Source: Aquipseudomonas alcaligenes MRY13-0052 (lineage in GTDB: Bacteria > Pseudomonadota > Gammaproteobacteria > Pseudomonadales > Pseudomonadaceae). From it: a stretch of DNA of 64,000 bases. The notes beneath the pieces were generated by a model. It was not told the origin of the DNA. It was given only the letters and a program-made list of their open reading frames with translations, and made no database searches. The stretch lies in NCBI GenBank assembly GCA_000474255.1, contig BATO01000011.1:55728-119727 (forward strand). The letters run 5' to 3'. The translations under genes were made by a program, and so were the position numbers. The first letter of the stretch is position 1; each line of letters starts with the position of its first letter. This document shows, piece by piece, positions 28,759 to 36,694 of this stretch.

Positions 28759-29634
28759 TTAGACGGCCGAACTCTCGCTTGCCTCCAACTGCTCCAGCAA
28801 CCACGCGCTGAAGCTGCGCGTCAGCGGGCTGAGCTCGCTGTCGCGGTGGATCAGCCAGGCCCACTTGGGGCCGCGGATGGTCTGTTCCACCAGCGGTTGC
28901 AGGCGATTCTCGGCGCGGGCCTTCTGCGCCAGCAACTGGCTGACCAGGGCGATGCCGAGGCCGTCGCAGGCGGCGTCCAGCAGCAGGCCGGGGTCGGAGA
29001 AGTTGAGGCCGCTGCTCTGCTGGCCGACGTCGATACCGGCCTCCAGCGCCCAGTGGCTCCAGTCCATTTCCCGTTCGCCGTGCAGGGTTGTGCGCTGCGC
29101 CGGCGGCGTGGCCAGCAGCGCCGGGTGGCAGGCGGGGTAGAGGCGGTCGGCGTGGAGCACGCGGAAGCTGCATTCGGCCTGGGCGGTGATGTCGTCGCGC
29201 ACGGCGATGTCGATGGTCTGGGTGGCCATCTCCGGCGGCTCGTCGGTGGTGAACAGCCACAGGTCCACTTCCGGGTGCTGCTGGCGGAAGCCGCCCAGGC
29301 GCGGCACCAGCCAGTGGCGGGCGAAGGCCGGGCTGGTGTTGACCACCAGCTGGTTGGGCTTGCGGTACTGCTCCAGCCGGCGGATGCCCACGGCCAGTTG
29401 CTGCAGCAGCGCCTGGGTGGTGCCGAGCAGGTCGTGCCCGGCATCGGTGAGGGCGACGCTGCGGCCGTTGCGGTGGAACAGCGGCTGTTCGAGGAAGCCT
29501 TCGAGGCTGCGGATCTGCTGGCTGATGGCCGATTGGGTGAGGTGCAGCTCCTCGGCGGCCTTGTGGAAGCTGCCGAGGCGGGCGGCGGCTTCGAAGCCGC
29601 GCAGGGCGTTCAGCGGGGGCCAGTGCTTGAGCAT
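28759..29634 (-). CDS. LysR-family regulator (GcvA-like), divergent from agu2 operon
   Basis: 291-aa LysR-type regulator. The HTH is at about residues 8-65 (RLGSFHKAAEELHLTQSAISQQIRSLE). The effector domain has the GcvA-like TIDIAVRDDIT segment. It is transcribed away from the agmatine deiminase gene, with 134 bases between starts, which is the usual layout for a LysR protein controlling the neighbouring operon. Inducer presumably agmatine or a related guanidine or amine (inference). P. aeruginosa's other agmatine regulator, AguR, is a TetR protein, so this is a different control logic. Confidence 0.85.
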   Translation of the reverse strand: MLKHWPPLNALRGFEAAARLGSFHKAAEELHLTQSAISQQIRSLEGFLEQPLFHRNGRSVALTDAGHDLLGTTQALLQQLAVGIRRLEQYRKPNQLVVNTSPAFARHWLVPRLGGFRQQHPEVDLWLFTTDEPPEMATQTIDIAVRDDITAQAECSFRVLHADRLYPACHPALLATPPAQRTTLHGEREMDWSHWALEAGIDVGQQSSGLNFSDPGLLLDAACDGLGIALVSQLLAQKARAENRLQPLVEQTIRGPKWAWLIHRDSELSPLTRSFSAWLLEQLEASESSAV

Positions 29635-29768
29635 CTCTGATAAGCCTGTCTGATCATAAATGGGGAAAATCTATCGTTTGTTGCGCCGAATTCACAGGCC
29701 TAGCATGGCATCCATTACCGCAATCGCGGTTTTCAGTGATAACTAAAACTTAACTGAAGGCAATCGTC

Positions 29769-30824
29769 ATGCAGCAGCAACACGCGCAGCAGAGCGGCTG
29801 GGTCATGCCCGCCGAATGGTCCCACCACGCCGCCACCTGGATGGTCTGGCCGCACAACCAGCCGCTGTGGGAAGCGGGCTGGGGCGTGACCCTGGCTGCG
29901 GTGCAGGAGGACTTCGCCTGCGTCGCCAACGCCATCGCCCGCTTCGAGCCGGTGAAGATGGTGGTGGACCCGAGCGCCGTGGAGCGTGCCCGCGCCCTCT
30001 GCGGCCCGGGCATCGAGCTGCTGCCCCTGGCGGTCAACGACAGCTGGTGCCGTGACTCCGGCCCCAGCTTCGTCTGCCACCCGCAACTGGGCGTGGCCGG
30101 CGTCAGCTGGCGCTTCAATGCCTGGGGCGGCAAGTCGGCCCATGACCTCGACGAGGGCCTGGCCCGCCGCGTGCTCAACGGCCTGGGGCTGGACTGCTTC
30201 GGCACCGCACTGAGCAACGAGGGCGGCGCCATCCATGTCGACGGCGACGGCACCCTGATCACCACCGAGTCGGTGCTGCTCAATGCCAACCGCAACGCAG
30301 GCATCAGCAAGGCCGAGGTGGAGGAGATTTTCGCCCGCCTGCTGGGGGTGAAGAAGACCATCTGGCTGCCGGGTGACCCGGACCACGTCACCGGCGACAT
30401 GACCGACGGCCACGTCGACGGCGTCTGCGCCTTCGCCCGCCCCGGCGCGCTGCTGGTGGATGCCACCCGTGACGTCTCCTCGGTCTACGCCCAGGTGGCG
30501 CGGGAGAACCGCCGTGCCCTGGAACTGGCCACCGACGCCCGTGGCCGCCATTTCGAGATGCTCGAGCTGTTCGAGGCCAGCGACGCGGTGGACACCGAGG
30601 CTGAGGTGTTCTGCGCCTCCTACACCAACTTCTACATCGCCAACGGCGCCATCATCATGCCGGCCTACGGCATCGACGCCGACGACGAGGCCGCCGCCAC
30701 CCTGCGCCTGGCCTTCCCCGGCCGCGAGGTGGTGCCGGTGCGCATCAACCAGCTGGCCCACGGCGGCGGCGGGGTGCATTGCATCACCCAGCAGCAGCCG
30801 GCCTGGCCGCTGAGGGGGGTGTGA
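29769..30824 (+). CDS. agu2A: Agmatine deiminase
   Basis: Guanidino-group hydrolase of the pentein fold (351 aa) that converts agmatine to N-carbamoylputrescine and ammonia. Motifs: DSWCRDSGP (substrate carboxyl/guanidino site), SNEGGAIHVDG, TDGHVDG and the nucleophile C338 in GGGGVHC. All catalytic residues of the family are intact. It is the first gene of a four-gene unit whose order matches P. aeruginosa agu2ABCA'. The next gene starts one base after its stop. The name agu2A is used because of that order; the enzyme activity itself is well supported by motifs. Confidence 0.93.
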   Translation: MQQQHAQQSGWVMPAEWSHHAATWMVWPHNQPLWEAGWGVTLAAVQEDFACVANAIARFEPVKMVVDPSAVERARALCGPGIELLPLAVNDSWCRDSGPSFVCHPQLGVAGVSWRFNAWGGKSAHDLDEGLARRVLNGLGLDCFGTALSNEGGAIHVDGDGTLITTESVLLNANRNAGISKAEVEEIFARLLGVKKTIWLPGDPDHVTGDMTDGHVDGVCAFARPGALLVDATRDVSSVYAQVARENRRALELATDARGRHFEMLELFEASDAVDTEAEVFCASYTNFYIANGAIIMPAYGIDADDEAAATLRLAFPGREVVPVRINQLAHGGGGVHCITQQQPAWPLRGV

Positions 30825-30825
30825 G

Positions 30826-31737
30826 ATGGCCAAGCTGACCGTCGCCACCACCCAGATGGCCTGCAGCTGGAACCTCGCGCGCAACCTCGACCAGGCCGAG
30901 CGCCTGGTCCGTGAGGCGGCCGCCCGGGGTGCCCAGGTGATCCTGCTGCAGGAGCTGTTCGCCACCCCCTATTTCTGCATCGAGCAGAACCACCGCCACC
31001 TGGCGCTGGCCGAGGAATACGCCCAGAGCCAGGTGCTGGCGCGCTTCGCCGACCTCGCCGGGGAGCTGGGCGTGGTGCTGCCGCTGAGCTGGTTCGAACG
31101 CGCCGGCAACGCCTTCTTCAACTCCCTGGCCATGGCCGACGCCGATGGCCGCCTGCTGGGCGTGTACCGCAAGACCCACATTCCCAACGCCATCGGCTAC
31201 CAGGAGAAGGAATACTTCAGCCCGGGCGACACCGGCTTCCGCGTCTGGGACACCGCCCACGGCCGCCTCGGCGTGGGTATATGCTGGGATCAGTGGTTCC
31301 CCGAGACCGCGCGCTGCCTGGCCTTGCAGGGGGCCGAGGTGCTGTTGTTCCCCACCGCCATCGGCTCCGAGCCCGGCGCCCAGGGCCTGGATTCCCGCGA
31401 CCACTGGCAGATGACCATGCGTGGCCACGCCGCCGCCAACATCCTCCCGGTGGTGGCGGCCAACCGCGTCGGCCGCGAGGTGGCGACCACCGACCCGGAG
31501 CTGCAGATGAGCTTCTACGGCTCCTCCTTCATCTGCGACCACAAGGGCACGTTGCTGGCCGAGGCCGATCGCGAGGGCACCACGGTACTGCTGCAGGAGC
31601 TGGACCTCGACGCCATGGCCGAGGAACGCCTGGCCTGGGGCATCTACCGCGACCGCCGCCCGGAGATGTACGGCCCGATGCTCGGCCTCGACGGCCAGCG
31701 CACCCACGTCACCTGGCAGAACACCCGAGGAGCCTGA
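30826..31737 (+). CDS. agu2B: N-carbamoylputrescine amidase
   Basis: Nitrilase-superfamily amidohydrolase of 303 aa that converts N-carbamoylputrescine to putrescine, CO2 and ammonia. The catalytic triad is E43 (LLQELFATPYF), K116 (RKTHIP) and C153 (GICWDQWFPE). These surrounding motifs are diagnostic of AguB rather than of general amidases. It starts one base after the agmatine deiminase stop and ends two bases before the next ATG, so the operon is very tight. With Agu2A it completes agmatine to putrescine. Confidence 0.95.
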   Translation: MAKLTVATTQMACSWNLARNLDQAERLVREAAARGAQVILLQELFATPYFCIEQNHRHLALAEEYAQSQVLARFADLAGELGVVLPLSWFERAGNAFFNSLAMADADGRLLGVYRKTHIPNAIGYQEKEYFSPGDTGFRVWDTAHGRLGVGICWDQWFPETARCLALQGAEVLLFPTAIGSEPGAQGLDSRDHWQMTMRGHAAANILPVVAANRVGREVATTDPELQMSFYGSSFICDHKGTLLAEADREGTTVLLQELDLDAMAEERLAWGIYRDRRPEMYGPMLGLDGQRTHVTWQNTRGA

Positions 31738-31739
31738 GC

Positions 31740-32834
31740 ATGCGTGCCTTCCGATCGCTGTTGGTCACCGCCGCCGCCCTGGCCTGCCTGGCCGGCAACG
31801 CCCAGGCGGAGGAGAAGATCCTGCGCCTGTACAACTGGGCGGATTACTTCGCCGAGGACACCCTCAGCCGCTTCACCGCCGAGACCGGCATCCAGGTCGT
31901 CTATGACGTGATGGATGGCAGCGAAACCCTGGAAGTCAAGCTGATGGCCGGCAACAGCGGCTACGACCTGGTCTTCCCCGGCGACACCGTGGCCGAGCGG
32001 CTGATGCGTGCCGGCGCCCTGCAGAAGCTCGACGCGAGCAAGCTCACCGGCCTGGACGACATCGAGCCCGGCCTCAAGCGCCTGCAGACCCGCTACCCCT
32101 ACTCGCGCCACGCCGTGGTGCCCTACACCTGGGGCACCATCGGCATCACCTACAACGCCGCGATGATCGCCCAGCGCCAGGCCGACGCGCCGGTGAACAG
32201 CCTCGACCTGCTGTTCAAGCCGGAGCTGGCCGCGCGCTTCGCCGACTGCGGCATCTCGGTGATCGACTCGCCCGACGAGGTGCTCGCGGTGGTGCTCAAC
32301 TACCTGGGCCGCGACCCGCGTAGCGCCAAGGCCGAGGACCTGGCGGCGGCGACCGCGCTGCTGAGCGCGATCAAGCCCTACATCCGCAAGTTCCAGTCGC
32401 AGCCGGTCACCGACCTGGTCAACGGCAACCTCTGCCTGTCCCTGAGCTACAGCGGCGACGTCACCCAGTCGCAACGCGCGGCGGCGGCAGCGGGCAAACC
32501 GGTGGACTTCCAGTACCGCATCCCCCGTGAGGGCACCACGGTGTGGATGGACACCATGGCCATCCCCGTCGATGCGCGGAACCCGGAATACGCCTATGCC
32601 TTCATCAACTTCGTGATGCGCCCGGAGAACATGGCCGCCATCAGCAACTTCACCGGCTACCCCACTTCCAGCGCCAAGGCGCGGCCGATGGTGGACGCCG
32701 ACATGCGCGGCAACCCGGACATCTACGTCGACGATGCCGCCTACGCCCGGCTGATTCCTGGCCGCGACATCCCCCAGCGCGACATGCGAGCCCGCATGCG
32801 TGCCTGGACCAAGTTCAAGACCTCCACCCACTGA
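31740..32834 (+). CDS. agu2C: Periplasmic polyamine-binding protein
   Basis: ABC-type solute-binding protein of the PotD/PotF (spermidine/putrescine) family, 364 aa. The signal peptide ends at NAQA, about residue 23. The mature start [21 protein letters not shown] is the typical polyamine-binding N terminus; an acidic [15 protein letters not shown] region and the [14 protein letters not shown] segment follow. Likely ligand agmatine, putrescine or a related amine. No permease or ATPase genes are nearby, so it must share a transporter encoded elsewhere or act as a sensor. Position between agu2B and the second deiminase matches agu2C. Confidence 0.9.
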   Translation: MRAFRSLLVTAAALACLAGNAQAEEKILRLYNWADYFAEDTLSRFTAETGIQVVYDVMDGSETLEVKLMAGNSGYDLVFPGDTVAERLMRAGALQKLDASKLTGLDDIEPGLKRLQTRYPYSRHAVVPYTWGTIGITYNAAMIAQRQADAPVNSLDLLFKPELAARFADCGISVIDSPDEVLAVVLNYLGRDPRSAKAEDLAAATALLSAIKPYIRKFQSQPVTDLVNGNLCLSLSYSGDVTQSQRAAAAAGKPVDFQYRIPREGTTVWMDTMAIPVDARNPEYAYAFINFVMRPENMAAISNFTGYPTSSAKARPMVDADMRGNPDIYVDDAAYARLIPGRDIPQRDMRARMRAWTKFKTSTH

Positions 32835-32871
32835 AATGACCGCCGGCGCCCCTGCGCCCTGGAGAACTGCC

Positions 32872-33999
32872 ATGCCTTCGCGTCGTGACTTCATCAAGCA
32901 CCTCACCGCCGTCGCCGGCCTCGGCGCGGTCGCCAGCCTCGGGCTCGGCATCTCGCCCGCCCGGGCCCAGGCCGCCTTGCGCGGCGGCGCCTGGCGCATG
33001 CCGGACGAGAACGGCGTGCACGCCTGCAGCTACGTCAGCTTCGGCGCCCAGGCGGCGATCTGGGAGGACTTCACCGCCGACGTGCAGGACTGCATCGGCC
33101 TGATCGCCCGCACCATCGCCACCTACGAGCCGGTGGTGGTGCTGCACCGCCCCGGCCAGCTGAGCCTGGCCAGGCAGAAGTGCGGCACGCGCAACACCCG
33201 CTTCGTCGAGATGCCCCTGGATGACGTATGGATGCGCGACATCGGCGGCACCTTCGTGGTGGACGGGCAGGGCGGCCTCGGCCTGGTGGATTTCAACTTC
33301 AACGGCTGGGGCAACAAGCAGCAGCACAGCAAGGATGGCGAGGTGGCCGGGGAAGTCAGCTACGACGCCGACGCCAGCTACATCGCCAGCCAGCTCACCG
33401 GTGAAGGTGGCGGTATCGAGGTGGACGGCGCCGGCACCGGCATCATGACCGAGAGCTGCTGGATCAACGGCAACCGCAACCCCGGCATGAGCAAGGCCCA
33501 GGTGGAAGCCGAGCTGATGAGCAACCTCGGCCTGCGCAAGATCATCTGGCTGCCCGGCATCAAGAACAAGGACATCACCGATGCCCACGTCGACTTCTAC
33601 GCGCGCTTCGTCAAGCCCGGGGTGGTGGTCGCCAACCTCGACAACGACCCGCAGTCCTACGACTACGCGGTGACCCGCAAGCACCTGGAAATCCTCAACA
33701 AGGCCACCGACGCCGACGGCCGCAAGCTGCAGGTGCACACCCTGCCGCCGCCCCGCACCCTGCGCAACAACCGCTTCACCCGTAACAACCCGGACTTCGC
33801 CCCCGGCTACATCAACTACTACCCGGTCAACGGCGCGGTGATCGCCCCGCAGTTCGGCGACGCCAGCGCCGACGCCTTCTGCCGCGACCTGCTCACCCGG
33901 CTCTACCCGGGGCGCAAGGTGGTGCAGATCAACATCGACGCGGTCGCCGCCGGCGGTGGCGGCATCCACTGCGTCACCTGCCACCAGCCGAAGGTGTAG
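32872..33999 (+). CDS. agu2A': Tat-exported agmatine deiminase-family protein
   Basis: Second agmatine-deiminase-like protein of the operon (375 aa), with a twin-arginine signal at the N terminus (SRRDFIKHL followed by a hydrophobic stretch ending SPARAQA). It is therefore predicted to work in the periplasm. Pentein motifs are kept: DDVWMRDIGGTF, TGEGGGIEVDG, TDAHVDFY and nucleophile C367 in GGGGIHC, with a second cysteine at C370. It could be a periplasmic deiminase for agmatine or a relative such as a guanidino compound. Start at ATG 32872; the GGAG site is 6-9 bases upstream. Order matches agu2A'. Confidence 0.9.
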   Translation: MPSRRDFIKHLTAVAGLGAVASLGLGISPARAQAALRGGAWRMPDENGVHACSYVSFGAQAAIWEDFTADVQDCIGLIARTIATYEPVVVLHRPGQLSLARQKCGTRNTRFVEMPLDDVWMRDIGGTFVVDGQGGLGLVDFNFNGWGNKQQHSKDGEVAGEVSYDADASYIASQLTGEGGGIEVDGAGTGIMTESCWINGNRNPGMSKAQVEAELMSNLGLRKIIWLPGIKNKDITDAHVDFYARFVKPGVVVANLDNDPQSYDYAVTRKHLEILNKATDADGRKLQVHTLPPPRTLRNNRFTRNNPDFAPGYINYYPVNGAVIAPQFGDASADAFCRDLLTRLYPGRKVVQINIDAVAAGGGGIHCVTCHQPKV

Positions 34000-34033
34000 A
34001 CGGGCGGTCCCGGTTCCGATGGGCTCCCGGTTT

Positions 34034-34190
34034 GTAGGGTGGATGACGCTCTTCTCATCCACCAGCGGTGCTATTTGTGGCACCGGGCAGGGGCAGCCCT
34101 GCGGGCTGCTTGGCGACTGAAGTCGCCCCTACGGGGCGGGTGCAAGGCCGGTGATGGGTTTCGCTGCGCTCTACGCCATCCTACGGTTCG
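34034..34190. repeat. GTAG-hairpin repeats after agu2 operon
   Basis: GTAGGGTGGATGACGCTC arm at 34034-34064 (stem GGTGGATGA/TCATCCACC). GGCGACTGAAGTCGCCCCTAC, inverted, at about 34110-34131. A GGGTTTCGCTGCGCTCTACG block at about 34154-34175. The rest of the 355-bp gap before the small ORF holds the inverted repeat listed next. Confidence 0.75.
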
Positions 34191-34258
34191 TGTGCGGGGC
34201 CTGTTGGGGCGAATGCATGCGCCCGCTTTTCCACCCGGTTCGTGTCACACCCGCTCCA

Positions 34259-34301
34259 TTTGTTTACGTGCGAAAAGTTGACACATGGACATGTAAACAA
34301 A
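34259..34301. promoter_or_regulatory. Perfect 9-bp inverted repeat around a TTGACA box
   Basis: TTTGTTTAC (34259-34267) and GTAAACAAA (34293-34301) are perfect inverted repeats 25 bases apart. TTGACA lies between them at 34278-34283, followed by ACATG-G-ACATGT. Together they look like an operator over a -35 box serving the small ORF at 34355. No matching regulator is known. Confidence 0.5.
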
Positions 34302-34354
34302 CACGACATAGCGTGACGCCCCAGATGCTGAATCAACTTCTGGGGAGCCCGGAC

Positions 34355-34471
34355 ATGTTGTCGATCGAACTGATTGTGGAAAACCTCGCCAGCAGCGCCC
34401 TGGTGCTGGGCTGCATGCTGGGCCTCGCCTGGTTGGCCTACGGCCCGGCTGAGCGAGGCTTGCGCGGCTGA
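34355..34471 (+). CDS. Predicted small membrane protein (38 aa)
   Basis: Short frame MLSIELIVENLASSALVLGC... with one strong transmembrane helix (about residues 10-30) and a polar C terminus PAERGLRG. A GGGGAG ribosome site lies 6 bases before the ATG. A possible promoter with an inverted repeat lies 55-95 bases upstream. An in-frame ATG at 34325 would add ten residues. Small membrane peptides like this are often missed. No family recognised; the coding claim rests on ribosome site, hydrophobicity and promoter-like context. Confidence 0.5.
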   Translation: MLSIELIVENLASSALVLGCMLGLAWLAYGPAERGLRG

Positions 34472-34479
34472 GGCGTGCG

Positions 34480-34782
34480 TCAGGCCAGGTCGGAAGGCGA
34501 GCGGCGGACGAACTTGATCTTGTGGGTGAAGGTCGGCTTGCGCGTCACGCTGATGGCCCGGCGGGTCACCGCGTCGAGGGTGATGTTCCAGTAGCCGGTG
34601 CTGGGCACGGTGATGCGTGCCGGGAACTTGTCGAAGGCCCCACCGTGGTAGGTGTGGCGGCCACCGTTCTTGAAGCTGCGAAAGTTCGCATCGTTCATCA
34701 GGCGGATGTTGCAGACCTGCGAACACTCGATGACCACGATGTCGCCTTCGTTGAGGTGTTCGCGCTGGTGGATGAACTTCAT
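34480..34782 (-). CDS. DUF1883-family protein
   Basis: 100-aa protein resembling DUF1883 (MKFIHQREHLNEGDIVVIECS, NIRLMNDANFRSFKNGG, YHGGAFDKFPARITVPSTGYW). The family is a small all-beta fold, sometimes fused to TIR or other signalling domains; its role is unknown. Start codon ATG at 34782 overlaps the stop of the 166-aa gene upstream (ATGA) and has GGAG in front, so the two are coupled. The C terminus is basic (KIKFVRRS), consistent with nucleic-acid or protein binding, but nothing is proven. Confidence 0.8.
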   Translation of the reverse strand: MKFIHQREHLNEGDIVVIECSQVCNIRLMNDANFRSFKNGGRHTYHGGAFDKFPARITVPSTGYWNITLDAVTRRAISVTRKPTFTHKIKFVRRSPSDLA

Positions 34783-35279
34783 GTACCGCTCCGGAGCTGG
34801 TAAAGCGAAAGGCGCAACGATATCACGGCGGGGCCCTCCCGCTCTCGGCCTGCCGTCGTTTCGCTGCTGCGCGCCGGGTAGCCGGGCTCGAACAGCCACA
34901 ACCTGAACTCCCTGTGCACGCTTTCCAGGCGCAACGCCACGCGCCGCTGCACCTGGGCCACCAGGCGTTCCTCCAGCCAGCACCAGGCCCGGCGATAGTC
35001 GCCCAGGGTCATCTGCGCCCCCGCTTCCACCAACAGCACCACCGGGCGGTGCCCGTACCAACGCAGCGCCCCCTCCAGCCCCGCCAGCGCCTGTTCCAGG
35101 TGCGCGCCACGGCTCATGCGCAGGGCGTGGCGGGCGATATCGAAACAGTCGCAGTAGTGGTGGCGGGCGATCACGCCGCAGGCCGGGGCCGGCGCGGCGC
35201 AATCGCTGTTGTAGCAGTGGTAGAGATAGTCCCCGGCCACGTGGAGGCTCAGCGCTGTCGCGTCGGTGCGTTGATGCAT
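34779..35279 (-). CDS. Unknown 166-aa protein coupled to DUF1883 gene
   Basis: Starts MHQRTDATALSLHVAGDYLYH and is cysteine- and histidine-rich in its first 50 residues (HCYNSDCAAP, ACGVIARHHYCDCFD), which suggests metal binding or disulphides. A helical middle part (LEQALAGLEGALRWYGH, ITLGDYRRAWCWLEERL-like) follows. No family recognised. Evidence for coding: non-repetitive, protein-like composition, a start just after the 54-aa frame, and an ATGA overlap with the DUF1883 gene. The frame continues open upstream, but only this start makes sense against the neighbouring genes. Confidence 0.6.
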   Translation of the reverse strand: MHQRTDATALSLHVAGDYLYHCYNSDCAAPAPACGVIARHHYCDCFDIARHALRMSRGAHLEQALAGLEGALRWYGHRPVVLLVEAGAQMTLGDYRRAWCWLEERLVAQVQRRVALRLESVHREFRLWLFEPGYPARSSETTAGREREGPAVISLRLSLYQLRSGT

Positions 35280-35413
35280 TTGTAGCCCGGGTACTGGGCC
35301 TCGGCGGTGATGCGCGCCATGTCCGAACTCACCGCCTGGACGATGAGGCTGAAGTTGGCGCGCGGTCCGGCGCCTGGCTGGACGCGTTGCAGGAAGGCGG
35401 AATAGCTGTGCAT
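35249..35413 (-). CDS. Small unknown protein (54 aa)
   Basis: Frame MHSYSAFLQRVQPGAGPRAN... ending KCINAPTRQR. A GAGGAG ribosome site lies about 9 bases before the ATG. It overlaps the next gene's start by 31 bases in another frame. Sequence is mixed alpha/beta-like with FSLIVQAVSSDMARITAEAQ. No family recognised. Likely the first gene of a three-gene unit with the 166-aa and DUF1883 genes. Confidence 0.5.
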   Translation of the reverse strand: MHSYSAFLQRVQPGAGPRANFSLIVQAVSSDMARITAEAQYPGYKCINAPTRQR

Positions 35414-35475
35414 GGAAGCGATCTCCTCGGTGATGAGGAGCCCAGCCTAGGGGGACCGCACGACAGCCTGTGTCG

Positions 35476-36531
35476 TCAGGGGGCGGCGTAGAAGCCGGCC
35501 ATCTCCCGCGCGCATTGGGCGATGGCCTGGCGCAGCGCGGGTGGTTCCAGCACTTCCACCGTGGCGCCGTGGGCCAGGATCCACCACTGCAATTCGCGGG
35601 TGTGGGCCATCTCGCATTCCAGCAACCACCAGCCATCGCCTAGGGGCGACAGGTGCTGAGGTTCGGCCAAGGGCGTCTCGGTGCTGTCCAGACGCTCCCG
35701 CAGCGCGGCGTTGATGCGCAGTTTGAGTTGGATCGGTTCGGCGGCGAGCAGGGTTTCCTGGCGCGCATGGGTTTGCAGGTCGAACCCCGGGGGCGACTGG
35801 ATGCTGCGCGACCGTTTCGGCGTGACGCTACGGAAGCGTTGCAGAGGCAGGGCGCGCACCTTCACTTCGTCGACCTTGGTGCAGATCAGGTAAATGCTCG
35901 AATCCCGGTACGACAGCCCCAGCGGATTGAGCGTCATGCGCTGTTCCGTAGCGCTGCGCCGCGAATGGTAGAGCGCCTCCAACTGATAGCCCTCCAGCAG
36001 CGCCAGCTGGATGTCCCGCAGCACGGTTTCGTCGATCGGCGCCTGGCGCAGCTGCAGCTGTTGCGAGCCGCTCACCACCTTGCCCAGCCAGCGGCCCTCG
36101 TGGCGCTGGAACTTGTCGAGCACCTCCCGCGAGCGCAGGTACTGTTCGCGCAGGTCATCCAGCGCCGCGCGGTGCAGCAGGTGGCTGGCCTGTTCATAGA
36201 GGGTGACGATGCTCAGCGCCACCCGTGCCGATTTCAGTTCGTGGCTGTCCAGCGGCTTGGCCTGCGCCCTGGCGGCGGGCAGGCGCGCGCCCTTGGCCAG
36301 GCGCCAGCGCGGCTGTGCATGGTTGTGGTCGGAGGCGATGGCGCCATCGGCTGCCAGCAGCTCCAGGTCGCGCTGCACGGTGCGCAGGCTGATGGTGCCT
36401 TCCCGCAGGAGCTGCTCGTGCAGGCTGGCGGTATCGATGCCCGCCTTCCCGGTCGAGGCGATCTCGGCGAGCAGGCGGTTGCGGCGCTCCAGGGTGACGG
36501 CGGCGTTGGGGCGCGGTGTTTTGGCAGGCAT
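35476..36531 (-). CDS. WYL-domain transcriptional regulator 1
   Basis: 351-aa regulator. N-terminal DeoR-like winged HTH (about 12-75; LHEQLLREGTISLRTVQRDLELLAADG), a middle WYL domain (about 150-235; LNPLGLSYRDSSIYLICTKVDEVKVRALPLQRF) and a C-terminal WCX-like domain ending EMAGFYAAP. WYL proteins sense ligands, often nucleic-acid fragments, and some (BrxR/CapW type) repress phage-defence genes. It is divergent from the 347-aa gene; 163 bases separate the starts. A perfect GCGACA-N5-TGTCGC dyad lies 16-32 bases before its ATG, suggesting autoregulation. Confidence 0.88.
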   Translation of the reverse strand: MPAKTPRPNAAVTLERRNRLLAEIASTGKAGIDTASLHEQLLREGTISLRTVQRDLELLAADGAIASDHNHAQPRWRLAKGARLPAARAQAKPLDSHELKSARVALSIVTLYEQASHLLHRAALDDLREQYLRSREVLDKFQRHEGRWLGKVVSGSQQLQLRQAPIDETVLRDIQLALLEGYQLEALYHSRRSATEQRMTLNPLGLSYRDSSIYLICTKVDEVKVRALPLQRFRSVTPKRSRSIQSPPGFDLQTHARQETLLAAEPIQLKLRINAALRERLDSTETPLAEPQHLSPLGDGWWLLECEMAHTRELQWWILAHGATVEVLEPPALRQAIAQCAREMAGFYAAP

Positions 36532-36546
36532 CGAGAGGCTCCAGGT

Positions 36547-36563
36547 GCGACATAGGTTGTCGC
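36547..36563. promoter_or_regulatory. Dyad GCGACA-N5-TGTCGC at WYL regulator 1
   Basis: Perfect 6-bp inverted repeat with spacer TAGGT, between WYL regulator 1 and the divergent 347-aa gene. The same half-sites recur at 37839-37855 and 43812-43825. Confidence 0.6.
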
Positions 36564-36694
36564 TCGGTCGTGGATACTAGCGCCATGGAAAACATGCTGC
36601 CTAGCGCACGTTGGGCGGCTTGCACAGAATGACGGGGTTCGTGCCGTGCCCGGTATTTCCGGCACGGCTTTTCGATGGGGCAAGGGGAGGGAAG

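Noticed and set aside
34840..35200. Alternative minus-strand frame (proline/arginine/glycine-rich) in the 34.8-35.2 kb region
   Set aside because: It is out of frame with the better 166-aa gene, which has coupled ends and balanced composition.
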